A stretch of DNA of 64,000 bases from Gymnodinialimonas ceratoperidinii. Its GTDB lineage: Bacteria > Pseudomonadota > Alphaproteobacteria > Rhodobacterales > Rhodobacteraceae. Location: NCBI RefSeq assembly GCF_019297855.1, contig NZ_CP079194.1, positions 62,001-126,000 of the forward strand. The letters are read 5' to 3'. The translations under genes were made by a program, and so were the position numbers. Positions 17,225 to 26,251 of the stretch are shown here, one piece after another. Below the pieces are notes generated by a model. It had not been told where the DNA came from and did not search any database. It saw only the letters and a program-made list of their open reading frames with translations. How positions within the stretch are numbered: position 1 is the stretch's first letter; each line of letters begins with the position of its first letter.

Positions 17225-18343
17225 ATGCACATTGGATGCCCCACAGAAATCAAACCGCAGGAATTCCGCGTCGGGATCACCCCTGCTGCCGCACGGGAAG
17301 CTGTCAGCCACGGCCACACAGTCACCATGCAGGCGGGCGCGGGCCTCGGCGCGGGTTTCACGGATGAGGATTACACCACCGCCGGCGCGCAGATCGCCCA
17401 GAGCGCCGAGGAGGTCTTTGCCAACGCCGAGATGATCGTGAAGGTGAAGGAACCCCAGGCAGTCGAACGCGCGATGCTGCGCAAGGGTCAGATCCTCTTC
17501 ACCTACCTCCATCTGGCTCCCGACCCCGAGCAGACGGCGGATCTTCTGAAAAGCGGCGTCACCGCCATCGCCTATGAGACGGTGACCGACCGCAACGGCG
17601 GCTTGCCCCTGCTGGCCCCGATGTCCGAGGTCGCTGGCCGACTGGCGCCGCAGGTCGGCTCCTGGGCGCTGCAGAAAGCCAATGGCGGACGCGGCGTGCT
17701 GATGGGCGGTGTGCCCGGCGTCGGCCCGGCCGAGGTTCTGGTGATCGGCGGCGGTGTCGTCGGCACGCAAGCCGCCCGCGTGGCGGCAGGAATGGGCGCG
17801 GATGTCACCATTCTCGACCGGTCGATCCCGCGCCTGCGCTACCTCGATGACGTCTATCGCGGCGTCTTCAAGACCCGCTACGCCAGCGCCGATGCGACGG
17901 CCGATCTCATCACCCGCGCCGATATGGTGATCGGGGCGGTCCTGATCGCCGGTGCCGCCGCGCCGAAACTGGTGACGAAGGCTCAACTCTCGACCATGAA
18001 GCCCGGCGCGGTGATCGTCGACGTGGCTATCGACCAGGGCGGCTGCTTCGAGACCTCCAAGGCCACCACCCATCAGGATCCGATCTACGAGGTCGACGGC
18101 GTCGTGCATTACTGCGTTGCCAACATGCCCGGCGCCGTGGCCCGGACCTCGACGCTGGCCCTCGGCAACGCCACCATGCCCTTCATGCTGGCGCTGGCTG
18201 ACAAGGGGTGGAAACAGGCCTGCGCCGATGATCCGCATCTTCTGGAGGGCCTCAACACCCACGAAGGCCAGCTGACAAACTACCCCGTGGGCAAGGCGCT
18301 TGGCATCGACGTGCTTTCGCCGTCCCTCGCGATCAAGGGCTGA
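17225..18343 (+). CDS. ald: alanine dehydrogenase
   Basis: Oxidative deamination of L-alanine to pyruvate and ammonia with NAD, or the reverse. 372 residues, the standard length. Start chosen at MHIGCPTEIKPQEFRVG, preceded by GGGAGGA about 8 bases upstream; a start seven codons earlier lacks this. The substrate-binding Lys lies in IVKVKEPQ, the catalytic His in YLHLAPD, and the Rossmann fold in VIGGGVVGTQAARVAAGMGA. Divergent from its probable regulator. A strong hairpin follows the stop. Confidence 0.97.
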   Translation: MHIGCPTEIKPQEFRVGITPAAAREAVSHGHTVTMQAGAGLGAGFTDEDYTTAGAQIAQSAEEVFANAEMIVKVKEPQAVERAMLRKGQILFTYLHLAPDPEQTADLLKSGVTAIAYETVTDRNGGLPLLAPMSEVAGRLAPQVGSWALQKANGGRGVLMGGVPGVGPAEVLVIGGGVVGTQAARVAAGMGADVTILDRSIPRLRYLDDVYRGVFKTRYASADATADLITRADMVIGAVLIAGAAAPKLVTKAQLSTMKPGAVIVDVAIDQGGCFETSKATTHQDPIYEVDGVVHYCVANMPGAVARTSTLALGNATMPFMLALADKGWKQACADDPHLLEGLNTHEGQLTNYPVGKALGIDVLSPSLAIKG

Positions 18344-18355
18344 CTGCCTCTTGCT

Positions 18356-18382
18356 GCCCGCGTGCCGCATTGGCGCGCGGGC
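18356..18382 (+). terminator. hairpin after ald
   Basis: An 11-pair stem (GCCCGCG, one G-T wobble, GCC) closed by the loop GCATT, starting 13 bases after the ald stop. There is no clear T tract, so it may slow or process the transcript rather than act as a simple intrinsic terminator. Confidence 0.5.
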
Positions 18383-18514
18383 ATGTTCTCCGCATCCATA
18401 GCCCGCGCAGCAGTTCCATCCCGCAGGATCCGCGTGTTAGGCACGCGACGTCAGGGCGAACTTTTTGCCCTCGCGTCCGTTGACCTGCTGAACCGCTCTA
18501 AAAGGAGACGCAGC

Positions 18515-19042
18515 ATGCACAAGACGCTAGAAGCAGCCAGCAAGTTTGAAACGTTCGATCTGCCGAAACTCGGCGGTGGCACCCTCACCGTTGGCGCCCC
18601 GAGCGCGCCCTACGATTGGCAGATGATCGTGGTCTATCGCGGCAAACACTGCCCGATCTGCAAGACCTACCTGGGCGATCTGCAAAGCCAGCTTTCCGCC
18701 TTTCACGACAACAACGTAGAGGTCATCGCGATCTCGACCGATCCCGAGGAGAAGGCCGAGAGCTTTATCGGTGAAATCGGTCTGGAAGCGCCCGTGGGCT
18801 ACGACCTGAGCCTCGATCGCGCCGCGTCGCTCGGGCTCTACGTGTCAGACCCGCGCAGCCCGCAGGAAACCGATCGGCCCTTTGCCGAACCCGGGCTGTT
18901 TGTGGTCAACGCTGACGGAGAGTTGCAGATCGTGGATATCTCCAATGCGCCCTTCGCCCGACCGGAGCTCGCGCGCGTGGCCAAGGGGCTTAGCTTCATC
19001 CGCGAAAAGGACTACCCGATCCGCGGCACCCACGCCGCCTGA
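18515..19042 (+). CDS. AhpC/TSA-like redoxin (peroxiredoxin)
   Basis: 175 residues. The redox site is VYRGKHCPICKTYL, a CPIC pair, followed by thioredoxin-fold segments VEVIAISTDPEEKAESF and LFVVNADGELQIVDI. It fits the redoxin/AhpC-TSA group, likely reducing peroxides through the first Cys with the second as resolving residue. Start chosen at MHKTLEAASKF with AAAGGAGA directly upstream; a longer frame upstream is non-coding in character. The 171-base gap after ald contains the ald hairpin and two smaller inverted repeats. Confidence 0.85.
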   Translation: MHKTLEAASKFETFDLPKLGGGTLTVGAPSAPYDWQMIVVYRGKHCPICKTYLGDLQSQLSAFHDNNVEVIAISTDPEEKAESFIGEIGLEAPVGYDLSLDRAASLGLYVSDPRSPQETDRPFAEPGLFVVNADGELQIVDISNAPFARPELARVAKGLSFIREKDYPIRGTHAA

Positions 19043-19050
19043 TCCGGCAC

Positions 19051-19088
19051 AAAAAAGGGCCGGGGCGCGCAGTGCCGCCCCGGCCTTT
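19051..19088 (-). terminator. intrinsic terminator of mscL, bidirectional
   Basis: A GC-rich stem of about 13 pairs (CGCCCCGGCC with one bulged base) followed on the minus strand by TTTTTT. It lies 20 bases after the mscL stop and also just after the redoxin gene stop, so it can serve both convergent genes. Confidence 0.85.
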
Positions 19089-19108
19089 CCCATTGACGAT
19101 CCGGTCGC

Positions 19109-19537
19109 TCAACCGCGCGCCTTCAGGCTGTCGCGGATCTCCAGCAGAACGTCCAGCTGGCTCGGGCCGCTGTCGACTTCCGGCGCCACTTCGTCCGGCT
19201 TCTCCGCCGCCGCCTTCACCCGGTTCACCATCTTCACGAGCATGAAGACGACGAAGGCGATGATCAGGAAGTTGACGACCGCCATGATGAACTGACCCAC
19301 GGCGAAGACCGGCACGCCCGCTTCCGTCGCGGCCTCGATGGAGGCAAACTCACCGTCGCCCAGAACGTAGAACCAGCCCGAGAAATCAATGCCCCCGGTG
19401 AAGAGAGCGATGATCGGGTTGATGATGTCGCCCACCAGCGACTGCACGATTGCCGTGAATGCCGCGCCGATGATGATACCAACGGCCATGTCCATCACAT
19501 TGCCCTTGGCAATGAAATCCTTGAATTCGTTAATCAT
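19109..19537 (-). CDS. mscL: large-conductance mechanosensitive channel MscL
   Basis: 142 residues. The signature [21 protein letters not shown] lies in the N-terminal helix and TM1, and TM2 is [23 protein letters not shown] with a charged cytoplasmic C-terminal helix. Opens on membrane tension as a homopentamer and relieves hypo-osmotic shock. The start at MINEFKDF is the family N-terminus; upstream in-frame codons are rejected. A good intrinsic terminator follows. Confidence 0.96.
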   Translation of the reverse strand: MINEFKDFIAKGNVMDMAVGIIIGAAFTAIVQSLVGDIINPIIALFTGGIDFSGWFYVLGDGEFASIEAATEAGVPVFAVGQFIMAVVNFLIIAFVVFMLVKMVNRVKAAAEKPDEVAPEVDSGPSQLDVLLEIRDSLKARG

Positions 19538-19693
19538 TTGGGTGTCCCAATCTCGTTTGATCCGCAGCGGAGGATTTCGTTGTCCTGCGCGCTTATGCAC
19601 AAGCCCCCTCTCGCAAAGCCACATTCGCCGGGCTGGTAGCCTCAGGCAAGGGGACATATCTCGAGGCAGACGCATATTGGCAAGGACCACACG

Positions 19694-20398
19694 ATGACCT
19701 CTCTCACAGATCACCCGATTAATTCCCGCTGGCCCGCCACCAATCCGGATGTGATCCAGCTCTACTCGTTTCCGACACCCAATGGCGTGAAGGTCTCCAT
19801 CGCGCTGGAAGAAATGGGCCTGCCCTACGAGGTGCACCGCGTCACGCTCTCCGCCGCGGATGTGAAAAGCCCCGAGTTTCTGGCGCTGAACCCCAACAAC
19901 AAGATCCCCGCGATCATCGATCCCAACGGCCCCGACGGCGCGCCGCTGGAACTGTGGGAATCCGGCGCGATCCTGATCTACCTCGCCGAGAAATCAGGCA
20001 AGCTGCTCGGCACGACCGCCGCGCAGAAATACGAGATCATCAAGTGGGTGATGTTCCAGATGGGAGGCCTCGGCCCGATGCTCGGCCAATTGGGCTACTT
20101 CTCGAAATATGCGGGTTCCGAAATCGAAGACCCGCGCCCGAAGGAGCGCTTCGTGGTAGAGGCAAAGCGCCTGCTCGCAGTGCTGGAGAAACACCTCTCG
20201 GACCGTGTCTGGATGGTCGGGGAAGAATACTCCATCGCCGACATCGCCATCGCCCCTTGGCTCGCCGCGCTGGATTTCTACGGCACGCAGGAGGCGGTCG
20301 GCTGGCACGACCTCACCCACCTTCCCGCCTACCTCGATCGCTTCAACACCCGCGACGCGGTGAAGGTCGGACGCGTCACGCCACCCCGCGAAGTCTGA
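19694..20398 (+). CDS. nu-type glutathione S-transferase (YfcG/YghU-like)
   Basis: 234 residues. The thioredoxin-like N-terminal domain reads [20 protein letters not shown] with the conserved TPN instead of a catalytic Tyr or Cys, then [11 protein letters not shown] and [17 protein letters not shown], which bind glutathione. The helical C-terminal domain has [14 protein letters not shown]. This is the pattern of E. coli YfcG, a disulfide-bond oxidoreductase that uses two glutathiones. Start MTSLTDHP; divergent from mscL. A hairpin terminator follows. Confidence 0.9.
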   Translation: MTSLTDHPINSRWPATNPDVIQLYSFPTPNGVKVSIALEEMGLPYEVHRVTLSAADVKSPEFLALNPNNKIPAIIDPNGPDGAPLELWESGAILIYLAEKSGKLLGTTAAQKYEIIKWVMFQMGGLGPMLGQLGYFSKYAGSEIEDPRPKERFVVEAKRLLAVLEKHLSDRVWMVGEEYSIADIAIAPWLAALDFYGTQEAVGWHDLTHLPAYLDRFNTRDAVKVGRVTPPREV

Positions 20399-20416
20399 CG
20401 CGCCCCGAGAGACAGA

Positions 20417-20446
20417 AAAGGCGCGCCGGTCCTCCGACGCGCCTTT
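20417..20446. terminator. bidirectional hairpin between GST and ytoQ genes
   Basis: Nine-pair stem AAAGGCGCG/CGCGCCTTT with a 12-base loop, placed between convergent stops (20398 and 20475). The stem ends in TTT on either strand. It probably ends transcripts from both sides. Confidence 0.75.
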
Positions 20447-20474
20447 ATCTTCCAGCCAACAACAATCCTCGGGT

Positions 20475-20924
20475 TCAGCCCGGCAAGGACCCGTTCAGAA
20501 CATAGCGCAGGATCTGAACCACCTGCTCAGGCTCCTCCGCCGTGGCAAGCGCCGCGGCATGGACCTCTTTCAACGCATGCTGATGCTCCGGCATCGACAG
20601 CACGATCAGCGATTTGCCAAGCGCACTGGCGTAGCCCGCGTCAAACGCCGCGTTCCACTGCTTGTACTTCTCTCCGAACCGCACAACGACAACGTCGGCC
20701 TTCTCGATCCCGAGGCGCGTGCGAATGGCATTCACCTTCGCGCCCTTGTGGTCATGCCAATACTTGTTCGGCTCTTCGCCGAGGATCGCCACGCCGCAAT
20801 CATCGCTCGCCGCATGATCCGTCACGGGGCCGGAGAACGTCACATCCAGCCCCTCCGCGCCGGTCACGATCTGCTCGCGCCAATCGGTGTGGATTTCTCC
20901 CGACAGATAGACATTGAGTGCCAT
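20475..20924 (-). CDS. ytoQ: YtoQ family protein
   Basis: 149 residues beginning MALNVYLSGEIHTDWREQI, the hallmark of the YtoQ family (TIGR03646). Conserved blocks SGPVTDHAASDDCG, GEEPNKYWHDHKGAKVNAIRT and ADVVVVRFGEKYKQWNAAFD are present. The fold resembles nucleoside 2-deoxyribosyltransferases, but the biochemical role is unproven. Start chosen at 20924 because GAAGGAG lies about 6 bases upstream. Confidence 0.9.
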   Translation of the reverse strand: MALNVYLSGEIHTDWREQIVTGAEGLDVTFSGPVTDHAASDDCGVAILGEEPNKYWHDHKGAKVNAIRTRLGIEKADVVVVRFGEKYKQWNAAFDAGYASALGKSLIVLSMPEHQHALKEVHAAALATAEEPEQVVQILRYVLNGSLPG

Positions 20925-20999
20925 CCTTCGCTCCTTCATCTTGGCCAATACAACTCATTCAACCGCAGCCACGGCCACCCGCTCCCGGCTCCATCGCGA

Positions 21000-23402
21000 T
21001 CAGCCGCGCAGCACGCCACCCGTCGCCTTGGAGACCTTGGCGACAACCTTGCCGGCCACCAATTCGATGTCCTCTTCGGTCAGCGTCTTGTCTTTCGGCT
21101 GCATCCGCACCGCGATGGCGATGGACTTGTTGCCCTCGCCCAGCGATCCGCCAATGAACTCGTCGAAGACAGCCACATCCGAGATCAGCGCCTTGTCCGC
21201 GCCCGCCGCCGCGTTTACCACGTCCAGCGCGGCCACGTCCGCGGGCACCACGAAGGCGAAGTCCCGCTCCACCGCCTGCAGGTCCGACATGGTCACGGCC
21301 CCACGCGTGGCGCTCGTGCTGCGAGGAAGCGGCACCGCCTCGGGGAAGATCGTGAACGCCATCGCCGGTCCCTTCACATCCATCGCGGCCAGCACCTTGG
21401 GGTGGATCTCGCCGAACACGCCCAGCACTTTCTTCGGGCCAAGGCAGATCATCCCGTGACGCCCCGGATGCCATTGATCCCCCGCCCCGCGCAGGATCTG
21501 CGCTTTCGCGGGCGCACCGATGGCCGAGAGCACCGCCTCGGCATCGGCCTTCACGTCAAACACATCGACCGCACGCCGCGCGCCATGAGGGTCACGCGGG
21601 CCGGTGTGGCCGACCAGAAGACCGGTTGCGACCAGATGCTGTTCACCGGGCTCACCGCCTTCAAACGCGGCACCCACCTCGAAGAGCGCGAGGTCCATCC
21701 GGCCGCGCGCCTGGTTGCGGGCCGCGGCCTGCAACAGACCGGGCAGCACAGCGGGGCGCATGTGCGACATCTCGGAGGAGATCGGGTTCTCCAGCATCAC
21801 GTCATCGGAGCCGCCGCCGAACAGCTCGGCGCTGGCCTTGTCGATGAAGGAGTAGGTCACGCATTCGTTGTAGCCGAGTGCCGCAATCGTCCGGCGCGCG
21901 GCACGTTCACGCTTCTGCATCGGGGTCAGCACCGGGGCCGGAACACCCGGCTCCCGCGGCAGAGGCTGCGGCTCCAACTGTGAAAGAGACGTCACGCGCG
22001 CGACTTCTTCTACAAGATCAGCTTCGCCATGCACGTCGCGACGCCAGCTTGGGACGGCCACTTCCAGCACGTCCTCGCCACTGACCTCGAAGCCCAGCGC
22101 CGTCAGGATGCGCGCCTGTTCATCGGCGGCCACGTCCATGCCGACAAGCGACTTCACCCGGTCGGGCCGCAGCGTATAGCTCCGCGCGGTGTCGAGCGCG
22201 GCGCCGGCTTCCACGACCTCTGAAGCCTCGCCGCCGCAAAGCTCCAGCACCATTTGCGTCGCCGCATGCAGGCCGGGTAGCGTGTAGTCCGGATCGACCC
22301 CACGCTCGAAACGGTAGCGCGCGTCGGAGTTGATTTTCAGCGCGCGGCCTGCGTAGGCGATGGCCACCGGGTCCCACCAGGCGCTCTCGAGGAAGACGTT
22401 CACCGTCTCCTCGGTGCAGCCGGTCTCGGCGCCGCCCATGATGCCGGCGATGCTTTCGGGTCCCTTGTCGTCGCTGATGACCATGTGCCCCTCGGGGAGC
22501 TTGTAGGTCTTCTCGTCCAGCGCCTCGATTTCCTCGCCGCCTGCGGCCTTGTGCACCCGCAGGTTGCCCGAAACCTTGTCGGCGTCGAAGACGTGGAGCG
22601 GCCGGTTCTGGTCGAAGGTGAAATAGTTGGTGATATCCACCAGCGCCGAGATCGGTCGTAACCCGATGGCGCGCAGGCGGTCCTGCAACCACGCGGGGCT
22701 CGGGCCGTTCTTGACGCCCCGGATCAGCCGCCCGGTGAAATGCGGCGCGGAGGCCAGCGTATCGGCGTCGATAGTGACGTTGATCGGGCTCTTGAAGCTG
22801 CCCTTGATCTCGCTTGGCTCGTGAGGCTTCAGCACCCCCACGCCGCGCGCCGCGAGGTCCCGCGCGATGCCGCGGATGCCGAGCGCGTCCTGACGGTTCG
22901 GGGTGATCGCGATCTCGATTACCGGGTCGACCTTGGCCGGATCATGCTTGGCGAGCCAGTCGACGAACTTCTGGCCGACGGTCGCATCCTCTAGCTCGAT
23001 GATCCCGTCATGCTCGTCCGAGAGCATCAACTCGCGCTCCGAGGCCATCATCCCGAAGCTCTCGATCCCGCGGATCTTGCCGACGCCGATGGTGATGTCG
23101 AGGCCGGGGATATAGTCGCCGGGCTTGGCGAGCACGACGTGGATGCCCTCGCGCGCGTTGGGGGCGCCACAGATGATCTGCTGCACGCCGTCCTCGGTCT
23201 CGACCTGGCAGACGCGCAGGCGGTCGGCCTCGGGGTGCTTCTCGGCGGATTTGACATGGGCGATGGTGAAATTCGCCAGCGCCGCCGCGCGATCCTCCAC
23301 GCCTTCGACCTCGAGCCCGAGGTCCGTCAGGGCATCGGTGATTTCAGTGACCGTCGCCTCGGTGTCGAGGTGATCTTTCAGCCAGGAGAGGGTGAATTTC
23401 AT
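21000..23402 (-). CDS. pheT: phenylalanyl-tRNA synthetase beta subunit
   Basis: 800 residues, usual for bacterial PheT. Domains in order: N-terminal EMAP/OB tRNA-binding domain (about residues 40-150, HPEADRLRVCQVE), B3/B4 editing domain, B5 domain, the inactive class II synthetase-like core, and the C-terminal FDX-ACB anticodon-binding domain (PAVERDFAFVV-like block AVERDFAFVVPADV, ending with KATGGVLRG). Start chosen at MKFTLSWLKDHL, the family N-terminus. It is separated from pheS by an unrelated small gene, unlike the usual direct pheST arrangement. Confidence 0.97.
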   Translation of the reverse strand: MKFTLSWLKDHLDTEATVTEITDALTDLGLEVEGVEDRAAALANFTIAHVKSAEKHPEADRLRVCQVETEDGVQQIICGAPNAREGIHVVLAKPGDYIPGLDITIGVGKIRGIESFGMMASERELMLSDEHDGIIELEDATVGQKFVDWLAKHDPAKVDPVIEIAITPNRQDALGIRGIARDLAARGVGVLKPHEPSEIKGSFKSPINVTIDADTLASAPHFTGRLIRGVKNGPSPAWLQDRLRAIGLRPISALVDITNYFTFDQNRPLHVFDADKVSGNLRVHKAAGGEEIEALDEKTYKLPEGHMVISDDKGPESIAGIMGGAETGCTEETVNVFLESAWWDPVAIAYAGRALKINSDARYRFERGVDPDYTLPGLHAATQMVLELCGGEASEVVEAGAALDTARSYTLRPDRVKSLVGMDVAADEQARILTALGFEVSGEDVLEVAVPSWRRDVHGEADLVEEVARVTSLSQLEPQPLPREPGVPAPVLTPMQKRERAARRTIAALGYNECVTYSFIDKASAELFGGGSDDVMLENPISSEMSHMRPAVLPGLLQAAARNQARGRMDLALFEVGAAFEGGEPGEQHLVATGLLVGHTGPRDPHGARRAVDVFDVKADAEAVLSAIGAPAKAQILRGAGDQWHPGRHGMICLGPKKVLGVFGEIHPKVLAAMDVKGPAMAFTIFPEAVPLPRSTSATRGAVTMSDLQAVERDFAFVVPADVAALDVVNAAAGADKALISDVAVFDEFIGGSLGEGNKSIAIAVRMQPKDKTLTEEDIELVAGKVVAKVSKATGGVLRG

Positions 23403-23468
23403 GTCATTGTCTTTCACGTTGAGCGAGAACCGTTCCGCCATCAGGTGCGGAAGCGAGCAAGCCTTGCC

Positions 23469-23870
23469 CTAATTTTTATTGAAGTGCTCTACGAACACCC
23501 GCCATCCCTCGTTGGGAGTAAATTTCCGATCAAAGCTCTCTAGCTTTTCGGACGCCGATCCAAACTGCTGTGCGAACGCCTTCTTCCCATGCATCCAACC
23601 GTCATACATTCGCCGAAGCTGTTTCTGCGCCTGATATTGGTCGTCGAAGTGGTCCGGCGCTAGGAGATCGTTTGATTCAAGGAACTGCAAGTGGTCCTTT
23701 GCTACACGATAGCTAGCCCGCAAACCCTCGATAGACGATGCTAGGTCCGGTGCAACCGTCGTCCTCACGGCAGTTTTAAATTCCTTCCCCAAGTACTCCA
23801 TCGCCAGCAAATTTTGCTGCACAAGCTTTACATGTTCAAACCTCTGCCTCTTCCAAAACCAACCGAACAC
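23469..23870 (-). CDS. hypothetical protein inserted between pheS and pheT
   Basis: 133 residues from a GTG three bases after the pheS stop. It has no family I recognise: an aromatic, basic N-terminus (MFGWFWKRQRFEHV), then predicted helices rich in Lys, Gln and Phe, with no membrane segment or signal peptide. Its base composition is visibly more AT-rich than pheS and pheT and its codon use is less GC3-biased, pointing to recent acquisition. The tight spacing means it would be co-translated with pheST. An ATG at residue 24 is an alternative start. Confidence 0.65.
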   Translation of the reverse strand: MFGWFWKRQRFEHVKLVQQNLLAMEYLGKEFKTAVRTTVAPDLASSIEGLRASYRVAKDHLQFLESNDLLAPDHFDDQYQAQKQLRRMYDGWMHGKKAFAQQFGSASEKLESFDRKFTPNEGWRVFVEHFNKN

Positions 23871-23873
23871 CGC

Positions 23874-24947
23874 TCAAACCCCCGCATGGATCGTCGGCAC
23901 TTCCAGCGCGCCGAAGCCGTAGTGCTTCAACCACCGCAGATCGCTGTTGAAGAAGTCGCGCAGGTCGGGGATTCCGTATTTCAGCATCGCAATGCGGTCG
24001 ATGCCCATCCCAAACGCAAAGCCCTGGAACTCCGCCGGGTCGATGCCACCGGCCTCCAGCACCTTGGGATGCACCATGCCGCTGCCGAGGATCTCCAGCC
24101 AATCGTCGCCCTCGCCGACCTTCACCGTGCCGCCCTCGAAGCTGCACTGGATGTCGACCTCGGCGCCCGGCTCGACGAAGGGGAAATGCGAGGCGCGGAA
24201 GCGGGTTTTCACCTTGGTGCCGAAGAAGGCGGAGTAGAACTCTTCCAGCACCCATTTCAGGTTCGCCATGGAGATGTCACGGCCCAGAACCAGCCCCTCG
24301 ACCTGATGGAACATCGGCGTGTGGGTCTGGTCGTAATCGGCGCGGTAGACGCGGCCCGGCGCGATGATCCGGCAGGGGGCGCCGTGCTTCTCCATGTGGC
24401 GGATCTGCACCGGCGAGGTATGGGTCCGCAGCACGTGGGGCGGGCGGTCATCGCCCTCGGCGCGGTGCGTGTAGAACGTGTCCATCTCGGCCCGCGCGGG
24501 GTGGTGGCCCGGGATGTTGAGCGCGTCGAAGTTGTAGAAATCCGTCTCGATCTGAGGGCCTTCCGCGACCGAGAAGCCCATGTCGGCGAAGATCGCGGTG
24601 ACCTCCTCCATGACCTGGCTGACGGGGTGGATCGTGCCGACACGCTGCGGCCGCGCGGGAAGCGTCACATCTAGCCATTCGGCCTTCAGGCGCTCGTCCA
24701 GCGCGGCGTCGGCAAGGCCTGCCTTCTTCGCGGTGATGGCGGCGTTGACCTCGTCCTTCAGAGCGTTGAGCGCGGGGCCGGCGACCTGCCGCTCCTCGGG
24801 CGTCATCTTGCCCAGCTCGCGCATCTTCAGCGAGATCTCACCCTTCTTGCCCAGCGCCGCGACGCGAAGCTCCTCAAGCGTCGCCTCGTCCGAGGCGTCC
24901 CCGATGCGGCCAATCCAGCTGCTTCGCAGTTCGTTCAAGCCGTCCAT
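23874..24947 (-). CDS. pheS: phenylalanyl-tRNA synthetase alpha subunit
   Basis: 357 residues. N-terminal coiled-coil arm (residues 1-90), then the class II catalytic core: [20 protein letters not shown], motif 2 in [19 protein letters not shown], and motif 3 [18 protein letters not shown]. It charges tRNA-Phe as a heterotetramer with PheT. Start at [11 protein letters not shown]; the longer upstream frame is rejected because it crosses a structured leader. The ribosome site GGGAG lies inside the 3' arm of a hairpin just upstream. Confidence 0.97.
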   Translation of the reverse strand: MDGLNELRSSWIGRIGDASDEATLEELRVAALGKKGEISLKMRELGKMTPEERQVAGPALNALKDEVNAAITAKKAGLADAALDERLKAEWLDVTLPARPQRVGTIHPVSQVMEEVTAIFADMGFSVAEGPQIETDFYNFDALNIPGHHPARAEMDTFYTHRAEGDDRPPHVLRTHTSPVQIRHMEKHGAPCRIIAPGRVYRADYDQTHTPMFHQVEGLVLGRDISMANLKWVLEEFYSAFFGTKVKTRFRASHFPFVEPGAEVDIQCSFEGGTVKVGEGDDWLEILGSGMVHPKVLEAGGIDPAEFQGFAFGMGIDRIAMLKYGIPDLRDFFNSDLRWLKHYGFGALEVPTIHAGV

Positions 24948-24956
24948 TTTCGCGCG

Positions 24957-24995
24957 CTCCCGCCTCTTAATTCCGGGGAAATCCCTATGCGGGAG
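24957..24995 (-). promoter_or_regulatory. leader hairpin covering the pheS ribosome site
   Basis: On the minus strand CTCCCGC pairs perfectly with GCGGGAG across a 25-base loop that itself can pair GGG with CCC. The 3' arm contains the GGGAG Shine-Dalgarno, which ends about 9 bases before the pheS ATG. This could lower or regulate pheS translation. Structure is seen; a regulatory role is inference. Confidence 0.4.
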
Positions 24996-25163
24996 AAGGG
25001 CGGAATGCAAGCTGGCCCCCGCGTGCCGCCGCATTCTCGCCACAATTGCCGTTGCCTGCCGGGTTGGACGGTCCATTGCCCGTCTCAACAGGCCAAGTAA
25101 CTCAATATTAACCTTTATTGGCAATGCTAGGCCCGCCGACGCACCCGGAGGAAGGAGGCTTTC

Positions 25164-25298
25164 ATGCAACGGCTTCAATCTAGGATCAGCCTCGAAAGCT
25201 GCAAATCGTTGACTGAATCGCGGCTTGGCCTCAGCCTTCTCGGCAAGCCGGGCACCAAAGCATCGGCAGATTTGAGCAGGTACACGTGGGAAAGTTGA
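25164..25298 (+). CDS. possible small ORF with very strong ribosome site
   Basis: A 44-codon frame ([20 protein letters not shown] at the start, ending RYTWES) is preceded six bases upstream by GGAGGAAGGAGG, the strongest Shine-Dalgarno in this part of the window. It is hydrophilic with Ser- and Leu-rich composition, one Cys, no signal peptide or membrane segment. It lies in the 505-base gap between pheS and the OmpA-like gene and reads toward the latter. No family recognised; it could be a real small protein or a leader peptide. Confidence 0.4.
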   Translation: MQRLQSRISLESCKSLTESRLGLSLLGKPGTKASADLSRYTWES

Positions 25299-25452
25299 CC
25301 TACAGGCGTTCCGGGTAGTTCCCCGACGCTTGCCTCACCCATGGGGTGGACCGGTGCAGGGCAGCACCCGAGATCCTTCGCCCGTGTATCCACAGCGCAC
25401 CCGGACGACCCGCCCCGCGCGGCGCTTCGTCTGTACGAACGGAGTTTGGCTG
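25299..25452 (+). other. non-coding gap before OmpA-like gene
   Basis: Part of the 505-base interval between the divergent pheS and OmpA-like starts. The OmpA-like frame stays open back to 25330, but the upstream codons (Arg, Pro and Thr rich) do not look like a signal or domain, so I treat them as leader. The part from 24996 to 25163 includes an AT-rich patch near 25100-25125 (AATATTAACCTTTATTGGC), a plausible promoter region. Nothing else is evident. Confidence 0.5.
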
Positions 25453-26223
25453 ATGGCGACCCGAGAAGACGACCAGAGCGGAACGAACGAGGCGGAGCAG
25501 AACAGCACCGAGCCGCGCAAGCTGATCACGCCACCCCTGCTGATGTTGACAGCGGTCGTCCTCACCCTGTCGGCCGTGGTCGGCGGCCTGTTGGTGACGC
25601 GCCAGCCTTCGGCCCCGCTGCCCATCGTCGAGTTCACCCCCCGCCTCGGCCTGACGCCTGATGTTGAGATCCGGGATGACCGTGACGGTCATTCAGCAGC
25701 CTCCATCGACGCGGAGGCTCTACCGGGCGAACTCCAGCACGAGCGTGCGGAAGCGCCCCTGGCCGTGGGCGAGGTGATCCTCACCTCCCTCTCGCTGGAA
25801 GACACCGCCGCGCATGGCTCCCGCGACGCGGACGCCATGGAGGCCGCGACCGAAACCTGTCGAGAGGCCCTGCAGGACGTGGCGGAGCGGTTGGCGATCC
25901 GCTTCCCGGCAGGCTCCACCGCCGCGGCCCCGGGCGATCTGGAAGCCGCGCGGGCTTTCGCGCAACACGCCACGTCATGTGACGGCATTCGCATCATGGT
26001 GCGCGGGCATTCGGACGCGACGGGCGACGAGACACACAATCTCACCCTGTCCTGGGAACGCGCGGAGTCGGTGATCGCCGCCCTTGGCGCTGCCGGGCTG
26101 GACACCAGCCGTTTCGATCCCATCGGCTTCGGCTCTCGCAGATTGTCTCCCGGCGCACCGACTGAGCGTGCAGATGCCCTGAGCCGCCGGGTCGAGTTCG
26201 CGGTCTTGCCGCAGTATCACTAA
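25453..26223 (+). CDS. OmpA-like peptidoglycan-binding protein with N-terminal membrane anchor
   Basis: 256 residues from MATREDDQSG, chosen for GGAG eight bases upstream. A charged cytoplasmic start is followed by one hydrophobic segment (LLMLTAVVLTLSAVVGGLLV, about residues 30-49), then a periplasmic linker and a C-terminal OmpA domain: VRGHSDATGDETHNLTLSWERAESV with the Asp and Arg that hold diaminopimelate. It probably tethers the inner membrane to the cell wall. The OmpA domain is compact, and no partner such as MotA/TolA-type proteins is adjacent. Confidence 0.8.
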   Translation: MATREDDQSGTNEAEQNSTEPRKLITPPLLMLTAVVLTLSAVVGGLLVTRQPSAPLPIVEFTPRLGLTPDVEIRDDRDGHSAASIDAEALPGELQHERAEAPLAVGEVILTSLSLEDTAAHGSRDADAMEAATETCREALQDVAERLAIRFPAGSTAAAPGDLEAARAFAQHATSCDGIRIMVRGHSDATGDETHNLTLSWERAESVIAALGAAGLDTSRFDPIGFGSRRLSPGAPTERADALSRRVEFAVLPQYH

Positions 26224-26251
26224 CCCCTACCCGCCCGTCGCGGCAGACAAG

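Noticed and set aside
20559..21983. 474-codon plus-strand frame opposite ytoQ and pheT
   Set aside because: Runs across two unrelated genes on the other strand; low-complexity Arg/His translation.
25385..25393. DnaA-box-like GTATCCACA
   Set aside because: Single, mismatched to TTATCCACA, no cluster of boxes or AT-rich unwinding region; not an origin.
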